Shown: positions 46,212 through 55,342 of the stretch, in pieces
Position numbering within the stretch: position 1 is the stretch's first letter
Layout of the letters: each line of letters opens with the position of its first letter
Origin: Parazoarcus communis
Lineage (GTDB): Bacteria; Pseudomonadota; Gammaproteobacteria; Burkholderiales; Rhodocyclaceae
DNA: 64,000 nt
Direction: 5' to 3'
NCBI RefSeq assembly: GCF_003111665.1
Contig: NZ_CP022188.1
Location: forward strand, 2,542,001-2,606,000
Notes under the pieces: generated by a model
What the model was told of the DNA's origin: nothing
The model's input: the letters and a program-made list of their open reading frames with translations, nothing else
Databases searched by the model: none
Position numbers and translations under genes: made by a program

Positions 46212-46637
46212 TCAGTACATGGCGGATGCGATTGCGAGGTATCGCAGACCCTTGCCCAGCGCCATCCAGCACAGGCATGAAAACCAGTTCAGGCGAAGTA
46301 CGCCGGCTGCCGCGCACAAGGCGTCCCCAACGACCGGAACCCAGGACAGCACAAGGCTTGCGCTGCCGTAGCGCTGCACCTGGCGCAGGCGCTGTGGCAA
46401 CTCCTTGCGCGGCAGGAGGCGTGCGATTGCATACGTACTCATGCCACCGAGGGTGTTACCGACGGTTGCGAGGATCAGGGCGGAGACGAGTTGCTCGGGG
46501 TACTGGTGGAGGATGCCCGCAAGTACGAGTTCGGAGCCGCCAGGCAGTACGGTCGCTGACAGGAAGGCCGAAACGAAGAGTCCGCCAAGCGCGGCGCTGA
46601 CGGCGTCAAACACGGGCAGATGGCCGCCTGCATGCAT
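46212..46637 (-). CDS. YqaA-family membrane protein (DedA-like)
   Basis: A 141-residue inner-membrane protein with four hydrophobic segments. The motif SATVLPGGSELVLAGILH near 30 and TVGNTLGGMSTYAIARLLP near 58 are typical of YqaA, a small relative of DedA/SNARE-associated proteins that may flip or organise lipids. No Shine-Dalgarno sequence is evident, so the start is less certain than the identity. Confidence 0.85.
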   Translation of the reverse strand: MHAGGHLPVFDAVSAALGGLFVSAFLSATVLPGGSELVLAGILHQYPEQLVSALILATVGNTLGGMSTYAIARLLPRKELPQRLRQVQRYGSASLVLSWVPVVGDALCAAAGVLRLNWFSCLCWMALGKGLRYLAIASAMY

Positions 46638-46748
46638 GTCGAAGCATGTGTCGGCAGGTGTTTCTCAGCTTCTTAAAGTTGACGTTTGCATATGACAAGT
46701 GGGAGTATGGCGGCGCATTTTTCATGTTGATGACCAAGGAGTTGTGTG

Positions 46749-47141
46749 ATGAAAGGATTGATTCTGACGACTGTTGCCGCCACCTTGCTTGCCACATTAT
46801 CCCCTGCGGACGCCTGGGCCAATCCGCAGCACGAGCGGATGAAGACGTGCAATCAGGAGGCAAGGACAAAGGCACTGAAGGGAGACGACCGCAAGCAGTT
46901 CATGAGCACATGCCTGAAAGGCAAGCATGCTGTGGGGGCTGCGCCGGCCGCGTCGCCAGCATCCAGGGCTCCCGAACCCGTCAAGGGCAAGGCACAGAAC
47001 GTGTCCGCTACCTCAACGAGTGACGGTGCGCTTCAGGCCGCTCAGAAGGAAAAAATGAAAGGGTGCAGCCGGAACGCGAGCGAGAAGGCACTCAAGGGCA
47101 ATGAGCGCAAGGCCTTCATGAGCGAGTGTCTTAAAGGGTGA
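46749..47141 (+). CDS. PsiF-repeat periplasmic protein
   Basis: A 130-residue secreted protein: signal peptide LILTTVAATLLATLSPADAWA, then two PsiF repeats, MKTCNQEARTKALKGDDRK and MKGCSRNASEKALKGNERK, each ending in a conserved Cys-Leu-Lys-Gly. An Ala/Ser/Pro-rich linker (about 63-90) separates them. E. coli PsiF is phosphate-starvation-inducible; function unknown. AAGGAG at 46736-46741 fixes ATG 46749 over GTG 46746. Confidence 0.88.
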   Translation: MKGLILTTVAATLLATLSPADAWANPQHERMKTCNQEARTKALKGDDRKQFMSTCLKGKHAVGAAPAASPASRAPEPVKGKAQNVSATSTSDGALQAAQKEKMKGCSRNASEKALKGNERKAFMSECLKG

Positions 47142-47148
47142 GTGTGCT

Positions 47149-47171
47149 TCGCCCCGGAGAATGCGGGGCGA
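47149..47171 (+). terminator. hairpin after the PsiF-repeat gene
   Basis: Eight-pair stem TCGCCCCG / CGGGGCGA, seven-base loop, starting eight bases after the stop codon. No T-run follows, so termination strength is uncertain. The remaining gap to 47272 has a second GC-rich dyad and no gene. Confidence 0.45.
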
Positions 47172-47272
47172 GACGGGCGTTCGGCGCTGGTCGGACGCCC
47201 GCGCAATGATTCAGTGTGAGTCCGCCGCGAGCTGATTCCGTGGGCGCTTGGGCGGAGGCTTTGGGGGCGGAC

Positions 47273-48136
47273 TTAAACGATGTCGAAAAAGACCAGGTCG
47301 CGTTCGATTTCCTTTGATGAAAAACCGCAGCCGATGCGCCCCGAGCCACTGAGGGACAGTTCGGCACCCTTGATGCAGCGCTCTTCGTCACCGTCGATGG
47401 AAACGTGGCAGCCATTGGAACTCTGGTCGATCAGGACGAAGCCGTCTCTTCTGCGTTCGATGCGTGCGTGCTGGCGCGATGCCCTGGCATCGATGATCAC
47501 GACATCGTTGCCCAGTTCACGCCCGAGCAGCACGATGGGGCGGTGCTCTTCGACGAACATCACCTCTTCCTGGTGACGTAATCGCAGGCGCTGGGAGAGT
47601 TTTGCGTTCGGTGGCAATGACGTCACCACGCCGACGCGGTGGCCGATGGTGAATACCTGCCATTCCAGCCCGCTTTGTGCCTCGGACTGAAATGCCTCTG
47701 CGCCGGCAAAGTGCCGGGCCGAGGGGGTGAGCAGCATGACTGCAGTGCTGCTCGCCAAGGCTTGTCCGGGGCGACAGGTTTGCGCCAGGCGACGTGCGCC
47801 GTCGACTCCGTCTCCACCCGAGCCGACATCGGCGAGACCATAGTGAATGCCGATCCGGATCTTCAACTGCGTGCCGCTGACTGGCGGCAGGCTCAGGACT
47901 CGCTCTAGCATTTCGCAGGCCGCGACAACGCCCGAATCGCAGCGCTCGAAGCTCGCCGTCATGGAGCTTTGCGTGCGTTCAAGGACATTGCCGCTATTGC
48001 CACCTACCGCACGGTCAATACGGTTCAGGCAGCGGTCCACTGCGTGGTTCGCCTCATCCTTGCCGAGGCGTGTGATGAGGTGGTCTCCCCCGATGACTTC
48101 GGCCACGAGCACACACAGGTTTTTTCGATCGGACAT
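47273..48136 (-). CDS. degenerate nucleotide-cyclase-homology / FHA-domain protein
   Basis: A 287-residue cytoplasmic protein. Residues about 5-165 follow the class III adenylate-cyclase fold (LCVLVAEVIGGDHLITRLG; IRIGIHYGLADVG; ARRLAQTCRPGQALAS), but the second metal-binding Gly-Asp is lost (ERTQSSMTASF where family members have GDGxxA) and the first Asp appears to be Glu. Residues about 200-280 are a FHA domain (VLLGRELGNDVVI, ASRQHARIERRR, SSNGCHVSIDG) that binds phosphothreonine. It therefore looks like a non-catalytic signalling adaptor. No kinase gene is adjacent. Confidence 0.75.
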   Translation of the reverse strand: MSDRKNLCVLVAEVIGGDHLITRLGKDEANHAVDRCLNRIDRAVGGNSGNVLERTQSSMTASFERCDSGVVAACEMLERVLSLPPVSGTQLKIRIGIHYGLADVGSGGDGVDGARRLAQTCRPGQALASSTAVMLLTPSARHFAGAEAFQSEAQSGLEWQVFTIGHRVGVVTSLPPNAKLSQRLRLRHQEEVMFVEEHRPIVLLGRELGNDVVIIDARASRQHARIERRRDGFVLIDQSSNGCHVSIDGDEERCIKGAELSLSGSGRIGCGFSSKEIERDLVFFDIV

Positions 48137-48248
48137 ATTATTGATTTACCGCGGTGATTGTCCGGCGGCAGGCATTCGCCGCGCTCGGGTCAATAATGAT
48201 CAAAGGCTGAAAGCGATGCAAGCCTTCCGGCGATGCCTGACGGATATT

Positions 48249-49160
48249 TTATTGCCCGGAAAAAAGCCTGATAACACCTCCGTTCCCCTCCGGGAGGGGC
48301 TGCGGATCGAAGGCGATATCACCTTCGTCCAGTGTTGTATTTCGGTCGACGCCGACGAAGTCGAACAGTTTCTGGTCGGCCAGATGCGACGGGACGACAT
48401 TCTTGAGCGAGGTCGCGAGCGACTCGATACGTCCGGGATGCTCCCGTGCCCACGACTGGAGCATGGCCTTGATGTGTTTGCGCTGCGCGTTTTCCTGCGA
48501 GCCGCACAGATTGCACGGAATGATCGGAAAATCCATGCTGCGGGCAAATCGGGCGATATCGCTTTCGGTACAGTACGCCAGCGGACGGATCACCATGTGC
48601 TTGCCGTCGTCGCTCACCAGTTTGGGTGGCATGGCCTTGATCTTTCCACCGAAGAACATGTTCAGGAACAGTGTTTCCAGCATGTCGTCACGATGGTGTC
48701 CAAGCGCGATGCGGGTGGCACCGATCTCGGCTGCAGTGCGGTAAATGATGCCGCGGCGAAGGCGGGAGCACAGCGAACACGTGGTCTTGCCCTCAGGGAT
48801 CTTGTCCTTGACGATCGAGTAGGTGTCCTCGGTGACGATCCGGTACTCGACGCCGATGGACTCGAAGTAGGCGGGCAGGATGTGGTCGGGGAAGCCGGGC
48901 TGTTTCTGATCGAGGTTCATTGCCACGATGCGGAAATCGACCGGCGCACGCTCGCGCAGCGCCAGCAGACAGGAGAGCAGGGTGTATGAATCCTTGCCGC
49001 CAGACACGCAGACCATCACCGTATCGCCGTCGCTGATCATGTTGTAGTCACCGATCGCTTCGCCGACGCCACGCTCGAGCTTCTTTTTCAGGCGCAGAAA
49101 GGTATTGGAGTGGCGGTTTTCGGCTTGTTCGACGGCGGGTTGGGTGGTAACGCTGTTCAC
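48249..49160 (-). CDS. ttcA: tRNA 2-thiocytidine(32) synthetase
   Basis: A 303-residue PP-loop ATPase that thiolates C32 of certain tRNAs. The PP-loop SGGKDS is at 53-58; the 4Fe-4S ligands are in C128xxC131 and C216xxC219, matching Ttc[16 protein letters not shown] near 155 is the conserved second ATP-site motif. A consensus TATAAT lies about 30 bases upstream of the start on the minus strand. Confidence 0.94.
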   Translation of the reverse strand: MNSVTTQPAVEQAENRHSNTFLRLKKKLERGVGEAIGDYNMISDGDTVMVCVSGGKDSYTLLSCLLALRERAPVDFRIVAMNLDQKQPGFPDHILPAYFESIGVEYRIVTEDTYSIVKDKIPEGKTTCSLCSRLRRGIIYRTAAEIGATRIALGHHRDDMLETLFLNMFFGGKIKAMPPKLVSDDGKHMVIRPLAYCTESDIARFARSMDFPIIPCNLCGSQENAQRKHIKAMLQSWAREHPGRIESLATSLKNVVPSHLADQKLFDFVGVDRNTTLDEGDIAFDPQPLPEGNGGVIRLFSGQ

Positions 49161-49189
49161 GATCGGGCTCAGTAAAAAAGTCTTTCCGG

Positions 49190-49195
49190 ATTATA
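49190..49195 (-). promoter_or_regulatory. -10 element of the ttcA promoter
   Basis: Perfect TATAAT on the minus strand, 30 bases upstream of the ttcA start. The -35 region would fall at the 3' end of the upstream SDR gene and is weak. Confidence 0.5.
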
Positions 49196-49216
49196 CACTT
49201 GCATTGCAGCGGACGA

Positions 49217-49966
49217 TTAGAGGTGCGCGCTGCGGCCGCCATCCACGGCCAGGATCTGACCGGTGATGTAGGGGGCGTCGACCAGCAGGAAGCGCACCGT
49301 GCGGGCGATGTCGGTCGGGCTGCCTTCGCGCTGCAGCAAGGTGTGGCGGACGATCTCCTCGCGCTCGTCGCTTGCGATCTGCCCATCTTCGGGCCACTCG
49401 ATCGGCCCCGGAGAAACACCGTTTACCCGCACCTCGGGCGCCATCTCAAGGGCGAGCGCGCGGGTCAGCCCCGCCAGCCCTGCCTTGGCCGCGCAGTACA
49501 GTGCGTAATGTCGCAGGGGGCGTTCAGCGTGGATGTCGACAATGTTGACGACGGCGCCGCGTGATGCCTTGAGTGCCGGTGCGAGTGCCTGGGTGAGGAA
49601 CAGCGGGCCCTTGAGGTTGGAGCCAACGAGATCGGCCCAGGCGCTTGAGTCGATCTGCCCCAGCGGCGTGGGGAAAAAGCTCGACGCGTTATTGACGAGT
49701 CCGTCGAGTCGGCCATAGTGAGCCAGGACCCGGTCCGCGAGCGCTTCGGGCACGCCATCGGCACCAAGGTCTCCGCCAACGGTCATGGCCGATCCCGGGC
49801 GGATGGCGAGAAAGCTCGCCGCGAGCGCTTCGGCCTCATCCCGGCTGCTGCGATAGTGCAGCGCGATGCGAGCGCCGCCGGCGTGAAGTTCGCGTGCAAT
49901 CGCAGCGCCGACTCTGCGCGCGGCGCCGGTGACGAGAATGACGGGCTCGGTGGATTGTTCGTTCAT
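49217..49966 (-). CDS. pteridine reductase-like SDR
   Basis: SDR of 249 residues whose cofactor motif is TGAARRVGAAIA, with Arg-Arg in the glycine-rich loop as in pteridine reductases (PTR1/FolM) rather than the usual TGxxxGIG. VNNASSFFPTPLG near 92, VDIHAERPLRHYALYCAAKAG near 145 (Tyr and Lys of the active site) and the ending ITGQILAVDGGRSAHL support this. Predicted to reduce dihydropterins with NADPH. Start at 49966 by family length. Divergent from the MidA-like gene. Confidence 0.82.
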   Translation of the reverse strand: MNEQSTEPVILVTGAARRVGAAIARELHAGGARIALHYRSSRDEAEALAASFLAIRPGSAMTVGGDLGADGVPEALADRVLAHYGRLDGLVNNASSFFPTPLGQIDSSAWADLVGSNLKGPLFLTQALAPALKASRGAVVNIVDIHAERPLRHYALYCAAKAGLAGLTRALALEMAPEVRVNGVSPGPIEWPEDGQIASDEREEIVRHTLLQREGSPTDIARTVRFLLVDAPYITGQILAVDGGRSAHL

Positions 49967-50079
49967 GGTGCTGTATTGGGTTGTCGAGAGTTGATGATTG
50001 GCGCGGTTCCGGGTGTGCGCGGTGCAGTTCATCCTGCGCGCTCGGCTACAATGCCGCGTTCCCAACCTTTGCCGCCGCC

Positions 50080-51252
50080 ATGCCTTCCTTGCCCCAGCCT
50101 TCTGCAGAAGCTCTTGACCAGAGCAATCGCCTGACTGCCCTGCTGCAATCCGAAATCCGGGCCGCAGGGGGCTGGATGCCGTTTTCCCGTTACATGGAAC
50201 TGGCACTTTACGCGCCCGGGCTGGGGTATTACAGCGGCGGCGCGAGAAAGTTCGGGCCGGGGGGCGATTTCATCACGGCACCGGAGCTCACGCCCTTGTT
50301 TGGCCAGGCGCTTGCAGGCCAGGTCGAGCAGGTGATGCAGGTCAGTGCGATGCAGGTGATCGAAGTCGGTGCCGGGACCGGACTGCTTGCGGCCGATCTC
50401 CTGCTTGAGCTTGAGCGCAGAGGTGCGCTCCCGCTCAGCTATGGCATCCTCGAACTTTCGGCCGAACTCAGGGAACGCCAGTTCGACACCCTCGCGCAAC
50501 GGGCGCCGCATCTGGCCGCGCGCGTCCAGTGGCTGGATACGCTGCCCGCGCAGTTCTCCGGTGTGGTGGTCGCGAACGAAGTGCTCGATGTGATGCCGGT
50601 GCATCTGGTCGTGTCGCGCGCCGATGGCGTGTTTGAGCGCGGTGTCGTGCTGACCGAGAGCGAAGATGGGGCGGTGTTTCGCTGGGGTGACAGTCCGGCC
50701 GAGGGGGCAGTGCTCGAAGCGGCCCGCGCGCTGGAACTGCCGGCGCCCGCAGAGGGCGAATACCTGACCGAGATCAACCTGGCCGGGCAGGCCTGGATGG
50801 CCTCATGGGCAGACCGCTTGCAGCAGGGGGCGATGCTGCTGATCGATTATGGCTATCCGCGCGCCGAGTACTATCTGCCGTCGCGCTCGAACGGCACCTT
50901 GCTGTGCTACTACCGCCATCATGCGCACGCCGACCCCTTCCTGTGGCCGGGGCTGAACGACATTACCGAATTCGTGGATTTCACCGCGATGGCCGAGGCG
51001 GCGTACGACGCAGGGCTGGAAGTGCTGGGCTACACCAGCCAGGCACAGTTTCTGTTCAATTGCGGGGTGCTGGACTGTCTGGCACGACGCGGCCCAGAAG
51101 GGTCGGCCGACTATGTTCGCGCGGCGCGCGCAGCGCAACGGCTGACCACGCCGCAGGAGATGGGCGAGTTGTTCAAGGTGCTTGCCGTCGGCCGGGGCAT
51201 CGACGTACCGCTGCTCGGTTTCGCTCGCGGCGACCGTCTGCATACGCTTTGA
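50080..51252 (+). CDS. MidA/NDUFAF7-like SAM-dependent methyltransferase
   Basis: A 390-residue protein of the DUF185/MidA family; mitochondrial NDUFAF7 methylates an arginine of complex I subunit NDUFS2. Family marks: GGWMPFSRYMELALYAPG near 30, SGGARKFGPGGDFITAPE near 50, SAM site VIEVGAGTGLLAADLL near 93, and LLIDYGYPRAEYY near 255. An arginine methyltransferase role in complex I assembly is a family inference; an NDUFA9-like gene lies 4 kb away. ATG 50080 matches the family N-terminus. Confidence 0.85.
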   Translation: MPSLPQPSAEALDQSNRLTALLQSEIRAAGGWMPFSRYMELALYAPGLGYYSGGARKFGPGGDFITAPELTPLFGQALAGQVEQVMQVSAMQVIEVGAGTGLLAADLLLELERRGALPLSYGILELSAELRERQFDTLAQRAPHLAARVQWLDTLPAQFSGVVVANEVLDVMPVHLVVSRADGVFERGVVLTESEDGAVFRWGDSPAEGAVLEAARALELPAPAEGEYLTEINLAGQAWMASWADRLQQGAMLLIDYGYPRAEYYLPSRSNGTLLCYYRHHAHADPFLWPGLNDITEFVDFTAMAEAAYDAGLEVLGYTSQAQFLFNCGVLDCLARRGPEGSADYVRAARAAQRLTTPQEMGELFKVLAVGRGIDVPLLGFARGDRLHTL

Positions 51253-51300
51253 TACGCTGCGAGCGGGTACTGCCTGTCGGATGCCCGGCGTTTCGGCTGA

Positions 51301-51507
51301 TTAAGCGCCCTGGCGACTCATTGCGTTCAGGAGCGCTTCGATGTCGCGCGGCGGCGGCATGTTGCGCGCTGGCTGACTGAAGTCGATTTCCTGCAGCTGA
51401 AGGGCGGTTTCGGGGAGAGGATGCCTGGTGGTGCCAAGGACTTCCTCGTCAGACCTGCCGGCTTCCCGAATTTCCTTGCCGGTTTGCATGTCCATGTAGA
51501 TCACCAT
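51301..51507 (-). CDS. small hypothetical protein
   Basis: A 68-residue hydrophilic protein starting MVIYMDMQTGKEIREAGRS and ending DIEALLNAMSRQGA. GGAGG about seven bases upstream of its ATG and a GC-rich codon pattern support a real gene. No signal peptide, membrane segment or metal motif. I do not recognise the family. It lies between convergent-end MidA and the hydrolase operon. The 219-base gap upstream (51508-51726) has no further gene. Confidence 0.6.
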   Translation of the reverse strand: MVIYMDMQTGKEIREAGRSDEEVLGTTRHPLPETALQLQEIDFSQPARNMPPPRDIEALLNAMSRQGA

Positions 51508-51726
51508 GATGGCCTCCGCAAAGTGACCGGATATCCCGGTCTCCTGATTTCATTAACGGCCGCTTTCTGGCGGGCTTGAATCGAAGATTGGGACCGATGG
51601 TGCAATGTTCAAGACGTGGTGTTCGCGTCTTTGAGCAAATCATGACAATTTGGCGAGCGGCTGGCGAGGAAAAAAAGCACGGGGTGTGGCTTTTTTGCCG
51701 CAGCAGGTCGCCGTCAGCCAAGGGAT

Positions 51727-52533
51727 TTAAAGCGATTGCGACTCGAGCCACTCCGCGATGCGCTTCGCGACGCCTTCCCAGCCGTGTTCCAGCATCATCC
51801 CGTGGCCGATATCGTCAAAGATCTCGGCAGTTAGTCCGTAGGTGGTGGCGGTCATATGCACCTGGTCGGGCGGGATGAGCTGATCGTGGCTCGCACCGAG
51901 GATCAGCATTGGCACATCGTGCATCTGCGCAGGCTGGGGCAGGTTGAACAGCGTCATGTCCCAGATCGCGCGGTGCGACTCTGCTTGGCTCAGCGCGTAG
52001 TAGCGGCGCAGCGTTGCTTCTTCGATCGGTTGATGGAAAAGGGCTTCGCGCAGGCTCTCCAGCTGAGCTTCTCCTGCATTCATGAGGCGATTGAGATCGG
52101 CCAGCAGGTGCGGTTTCTTGAACATCAGCCCGAAAGCCGACCCCATCAGACCTTGTGGCGGCACCGACGCCATCAGCACTGCCGCAGGGGCTGTCGCCCG
52201 TTCGAGGTATTTCTGCACCACCAGGCCACCCATCGAATGACCGATCAGCACTGGAGCGCTCGGCAGGCGCGCAATCACCTGGGTCAGGTCGCGCACATAG
52301 TCGTCGATCGACAGCGAGTCGAGGTGGTCGTGGTGCAGGCTCTTTCCATGTCCTGAAAGGGATACCGCGTAAGCAGTCCATCCCCTGGCTGCGAACCAGG
52401 GCAGAAAATGCTCTTCCCAGCACCAGGCGCCGGTGTAGGCGCCGTGGACGAAAAGCAGCGGGGTGGCGTGGGGCGTGTCCTTCTCTGGGCTGTGACAGAG
52501 GACTTCGAGGTCGCCGAAGCGTGATGCATTCAT
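51727..52533 (-). CDS. alpha/beta hydrolase
   Basis: A 268-residue serine hydrolase. LLFVHGAYTGAWCWEEHF near 27 provides the oxyanion hole; nucleophile elbow GHSMGG near 97; the acid in LGASHDQLIP near 218; and the His in DIGHGMMLE near 243. Similar proteins are esterases, lipases or C-C bond hydrolases; no substrate can be assigned. It overlaps the upstream GST gene by ATGA, so the two are co-translated. Confidence 0.85.
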   Translation of the reverse strand: MNASRFGDLEVLCHSPEKDTPHATPLLFVHGAYTGAWCWEEHFLPWFAARGWTAYAVSLSGHGKSLHHDHLDSLSIDDYVRDLTQVIARLPSAPVLIGHSMGGLVVQKYLERATAPAAVLMASVPPQGLMGSAFGLMFKKPHLLADLNRLMNAGEAQLESLREALFHQPIEEATLRRYYALSQAESHRAIWDMTLFNLPQPAQMHDVPMLILGASHDQLIPPDQVHMTATTYGLTAEIFDDIGHGMMLEHGWEGVAKRIAEWLESQSL

Positions 52534-53150
52534 TGGGGAATCTCCATGCCGCGCCGCACTGCCGGGCGTGCAGTCATGGCTTTTGACCAGCGCTGCACCT
52601 CTGGGAATCGGGCAAGGTCGATACCTTGCCACTCGTGGCGGGCAATCCAGGGGTAAGTCGCAATATCTGCGATCGAGTAGGTGCTGCCGGCCAGCCAGTC
52701 GCGGCCCTTGAGGCGGGTGTTGAGCACGCCGTAGATGCGCGCGCCCTCTCGCGAATAGCGGTCGATTGCGTAAGGAATGACATCCGGCGCAAAGCGCAGG
52801 AAGTGATGGATCTGTCCAAGCATGGGCCCGACGCTGCTCATCTGGAACATCAGCCACTGCAAGGCCTCGCTGCGCTCGCGCGCATCAGTGGGTAGCAGTC
52901 GGCCACATTTTTCGGCCAGGTAGATCAGGATTGCCCCGGACTCGATCACCGTGAACGGCTGACCTTCGGGCCCTTCACTGTCGACGAGTACCGGAATCTT
53001 GTTGTTGGGGTTGAGCGCGGCGAATTCGGGCGCAAACTGATCTTTCCGGGTGATGTCGATTGCGCGGGTTTCGTATTCCAGTCCGAGTTCTTCCAGCGCG
53101 ATCGATACTTTTCGACCGTTCGGCGTGGCCCAGGTATGGAGGGTGATCAT
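52530..53150 (-). CDS. glutathione S-transferase (nu/YghU or YfcG-like)
   Basis: A 206-residue GST: N-terminal thioredoxin fold starting MITLHTWATPNGRKVSIALEE with the NGRKV motif of YfcG/Ure2-type proteins, the gamma-glutamyl site NKIPVLVDSEG near 50 and ESGAILIYLAEKCG near 70, then the all-helical domain with YSIADIATYPWIARHEW near 160. The YfcG group often has disulfide-reductase activity. Operon with the downstream hydrolase. Confidence 0.86.
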   Translation of the reverse strand: MITLHTWATPNGRKVSIALEELGLEYETRAIDITRKDQFAPEFAALNPNNKIPVLVDSEGPEGQPFTVIESGAILIYLAEKCGRLLPTDARERSEALQWLMFQMSSVGPMLGQIHHFLRFAPDVIPYAIDRYSREGARIYGVLNTRLKGRDWLAGSTYSIADIATYPWIARHEWQGIDLARFPEVQRWSKAMTARPAVRRGMEIPQ

Positions 53151-53224
53151 TTCTTGTAGGCTCTGTTGGTTGCGGTGTTCGCCCCTGAAGGGGTCTAATC
53201 CGGCATCTTTGCGTGGAGTGGTCG

Positions 53225-53422
53225 ATGCTCAAGTGGATTGTGGTGGTCATGCTGATCGTGGTGCTCACCGGCCTGATCCAGCCCGGCACGGCTCAGCGCC
53301 TGCGTCTTGGCCACCTGCCCGGAGATCTTGCATTCCGTTTCAGGGGCAAAGCTTATCACTTCCCCTTCACCACGACGGTGTTGCTGTCCCTGCTTGCCTG
53401 GCTCATCTTGCGCGCGATCTGA
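53225..53422 (+). CDS. DUF2905 small membrane protein
   Basis: A 65-residue protein with two hydrophobic helices (about 3-20 and 47-63) around the motif LGHLPGDLAFRFRGK, which defines the DUF2905 family. Function unknown. ATG 53225 with GGAG a few bases upstream; an upstream in-frame GTG is not supported. It is on the opposite strand to both neighbours. Confidence 0.85.
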   Translation: MLKWIVVVMLIVVLTGLIQPGTAQRLRLGHLPGDLAFRFRGKAYHFPFTTTVLLSLLAWLILRAI

Positions 53423-53444
53423 GCGTGTGACCGTGTGATGATGC

Positions 53445-54674
53445 TCATTCAGCGCCGGAAGTTTCTGCGCGGACTGCCTTGACCGCTGCCAGGCGTGCGC
53501 AGTGGATGTGCTCGGGAATCTGTTTTTTGTCGGTGCATTCGCGGGCGATCCTGCCGGCATCGATGGCTCGCATGCGATCGAGCATCTGCCGCCAGCGTAT
53601 TGCTGGCAGCCACGGTGCTGAACGCTCTCCCCCGCGGCCTTGATAGTCGCAGGCTGCGGCATCGAGCATCAGCAGGAAGCGCTCGGGGCGTCGCAGCGCG
53701 TCGCAGCGTTCGATGACCTTGACGACGGTTTCGGTGCGCAGGATGTCGATCTGGCCAAGAATGCCGTGTTCGCGAGCCACCATCACCGCGAGGTCGCGGC
53801 ATTCTGTCGGCGCCTTCAGGCGTTCCGACACTGCGCGTGCCATGTGCTCGCCACGCATTTCATGGCCGTAATGATGCGGCAGGATGGCTTCCGGGGTGGT
53901 GCCTTTGCCAAGATCGTGCAGCAGACAGGCCCAGCGCACCGCCAGGGGGTGGCCTCCGCGAGCCGATGCGTCGATGACCATCAGCACGTGTTCGCCGGTG
54001 TCGATCTCCGGATGGTGCTGCTCCGGTTGCGGTACGCCGAACAGGCAATCAACTTCGGGCAGGATGCGCGCCAGTGCGCCGCACTCACGCAGGATGCGGA
54101 TCATCCTCGACGGTGAGTCCTCCATCAGGCCGCGGGACAGTTCCTGCCAGACGCGTTCAGGCACGAGGTGATCGACTTCGCCCCCACTGACCATGTTCTG
54201 CATCAGCGTGAGCGTTTCCGGCGCGAGGCTGAACTCACTGAACCGCGCTGCAAAGCGGGCGACGCGCAGAATGCGCACCGGATCTTCGGCAAACGCCGGG
54301 CTGACGTGACGAAAGAGCCTCGCATTCAGGTCGGCGACGCCGCCATAGGGGTCGGTCAGATTGCCCTCTGCATCACGCGCAATGGCGTTGATCGTCAGGT
54401 CGCGACGCAGCAGGTCCTGCTCGAGGGTGACGTCAGGCGAGGCGTGGCACACGAATCCGGTATAGCCCCGCCCGCTCTTGCGTTCGGTGCGGGCGAGGGC
54501 GTATTCCTCGTTGCTGGCGGGGTGCAGAAAGACCGGGAAGTCCTTGCCCACCGGGCGGAAACCACGCGCGAGCATGGCTTCCGGCGTTTCGCCCACCACG
54601 ACCCAGTCGCGATCCTTTACCGGGAGTCCGAGCAGTGCGTCGCGTACTGCGCCGCCAACAACGAATGCACGCAT
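53445..54674 (-). CDS. cca: CCA-adding tRNA nucleotidyltransferase
   Basis: A 409-residue multifunctional CCA enzyme. The nucleotidyltransferase head has VVGGAVRDALLG near 5, catalytic DRD in VKDRDWVVVG near 21, and LRRDLTINAIA near 108; the C-terminal HD domain is seen in WACLLHDLGKGTTP near 250, as in enterobacterial Cca. It completes or repairs the 3' CCA of tRNAs. Start at 54674 overlaps the stop of the upstream GST gene (ATGA). Confidence 0.94.
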   Translation of the reverse strand: MRAFVVGGAVRDALLGLPVKDRDWVVVGETPEAMLARGFRPVGKDFPVFLHPASNEEYALARTERKSGRGYTGFVCHASPDVTLEQDLLRRDLTINAIARDAEGNLTDPYGGVADLNARLFRHVSPAFAEDPVRILRVARFAARFSEFSLAPETLTLMQNMVSGGEVDHLVPERVWQELSRGLMEDSPSRMIRILRECGALARILPEVDCLFGVPQPEQHHPEIDTGEHVLMVIDASARGGHPLAVRWACLLHDLGKGTTPEAILPHHYGHEMRGEHMARAVSERLKAPTECRDLAVMVAREHGILGQIDILRTETVVKVIERCDALRRPERFLLMLDAAACDYQGRGGERSAPWLPAIRWRQMLDRMRAIDAGRIARECTDKKQIPEHIHCARLAAVKAVRAETSGAE

Positions 54675-55318
54675 CAGCCGTAGAGATCCTCTGAGGCAAT
54701 GGACTCGGTCTCGGCCAGTGCTGCAGCCTCCCATTCACGCATGTGCGGATTGGTGAGCATGGTGGCCAGATACTCCGCGGCAGCGCCTTCCGGCTTCACG
54801 CCGTAGGTCTTGAAGCGGTAGCAGACCGGGGCGAAGGCCGCATCCGCAATGCTGAAGCGGCCGAACAGGTAGGGGCCGTCCTTGCCGAAGCGTGCGCGGC
54901 AGTCGTTCCAGATCGCCACCACGCGGGCGATCTCGGCGTCGACCTCCGGGGTGTGCCCCTTGCCGGTGTAGTCTTTGCGGATGTTCATCGGCATGTGTTC
55001 GCGCAGGTGCGCAAATCCGGAATGCATTTCGGCGCTTGCCGCCCTTGCAACGGCCCGCGCTGCGACCTCGGTCGGCCACAGTTGCGGGTTCTTCTCCGCC
55101 AGGTATTCGCCGATTGCGAGCGAATCCCATACCACGAAGCCATGGTCGATGAGGCAGGGTACCTTGCCCGAGGGCGAATGCGAGAGGATGTGCTCACGGC
55201 TACCCGGAATGAACAGCGGGATGCGGATTTCCTCGAAGGTGAAGCCGCCGGAACGTGCTGCCAGCCACGCACGCAGGGACCAGGACGAGTAGTTCTTGTT
55301 GCCGATGATCAGTTTCAT
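54674..55318 (-). CDS. glutathione S-transferase family protein
   Basis: A 214-residue GST-fold protein beginning MKLIIGNKNYSSWSLRAWL, with the NYSSWS active-site region, SPSGKVPCLIDHG near 47 and SLAIGEYLAEKNPQLWP near 65. The helical domain includes PYLFGRFSIADAAFAPVCYR near 150. Distinct in sequence from the GST at 52530-53150. Followed by cca through an ATGA overlap. Confidence 0.87.
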   Translation of the reverse strand: MKLIIGNKNYSSWSLRAWLAARSGGFTFEEIRIPLFIPGSREHILSHSPSGKVPCLIDHGFVVWDSLAIGEYLAEKNPQLWPTEVAARAVARAASAEMHSGFAHLREHMPMNIRKDYTGKGHTPEVDAEIARVVAIWNDCRARFGKDGPYLFGRFSIADAAFAPVCYRFKTYGVKPEGAAAEYLATMLTNPHMREWEAAALAETESIASEDLYG

Positions 55319-55342
55319 CAGGGACTCCGTCTAAGGGAGGGG

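Noticed and set aside
46679..46708. Promoter TTGACG / GAGTAT before the PsiF-repeat gene
   Set aside because: The -10 matches only three of six positions; a promoter is expected here but cannot be placed with confidence.
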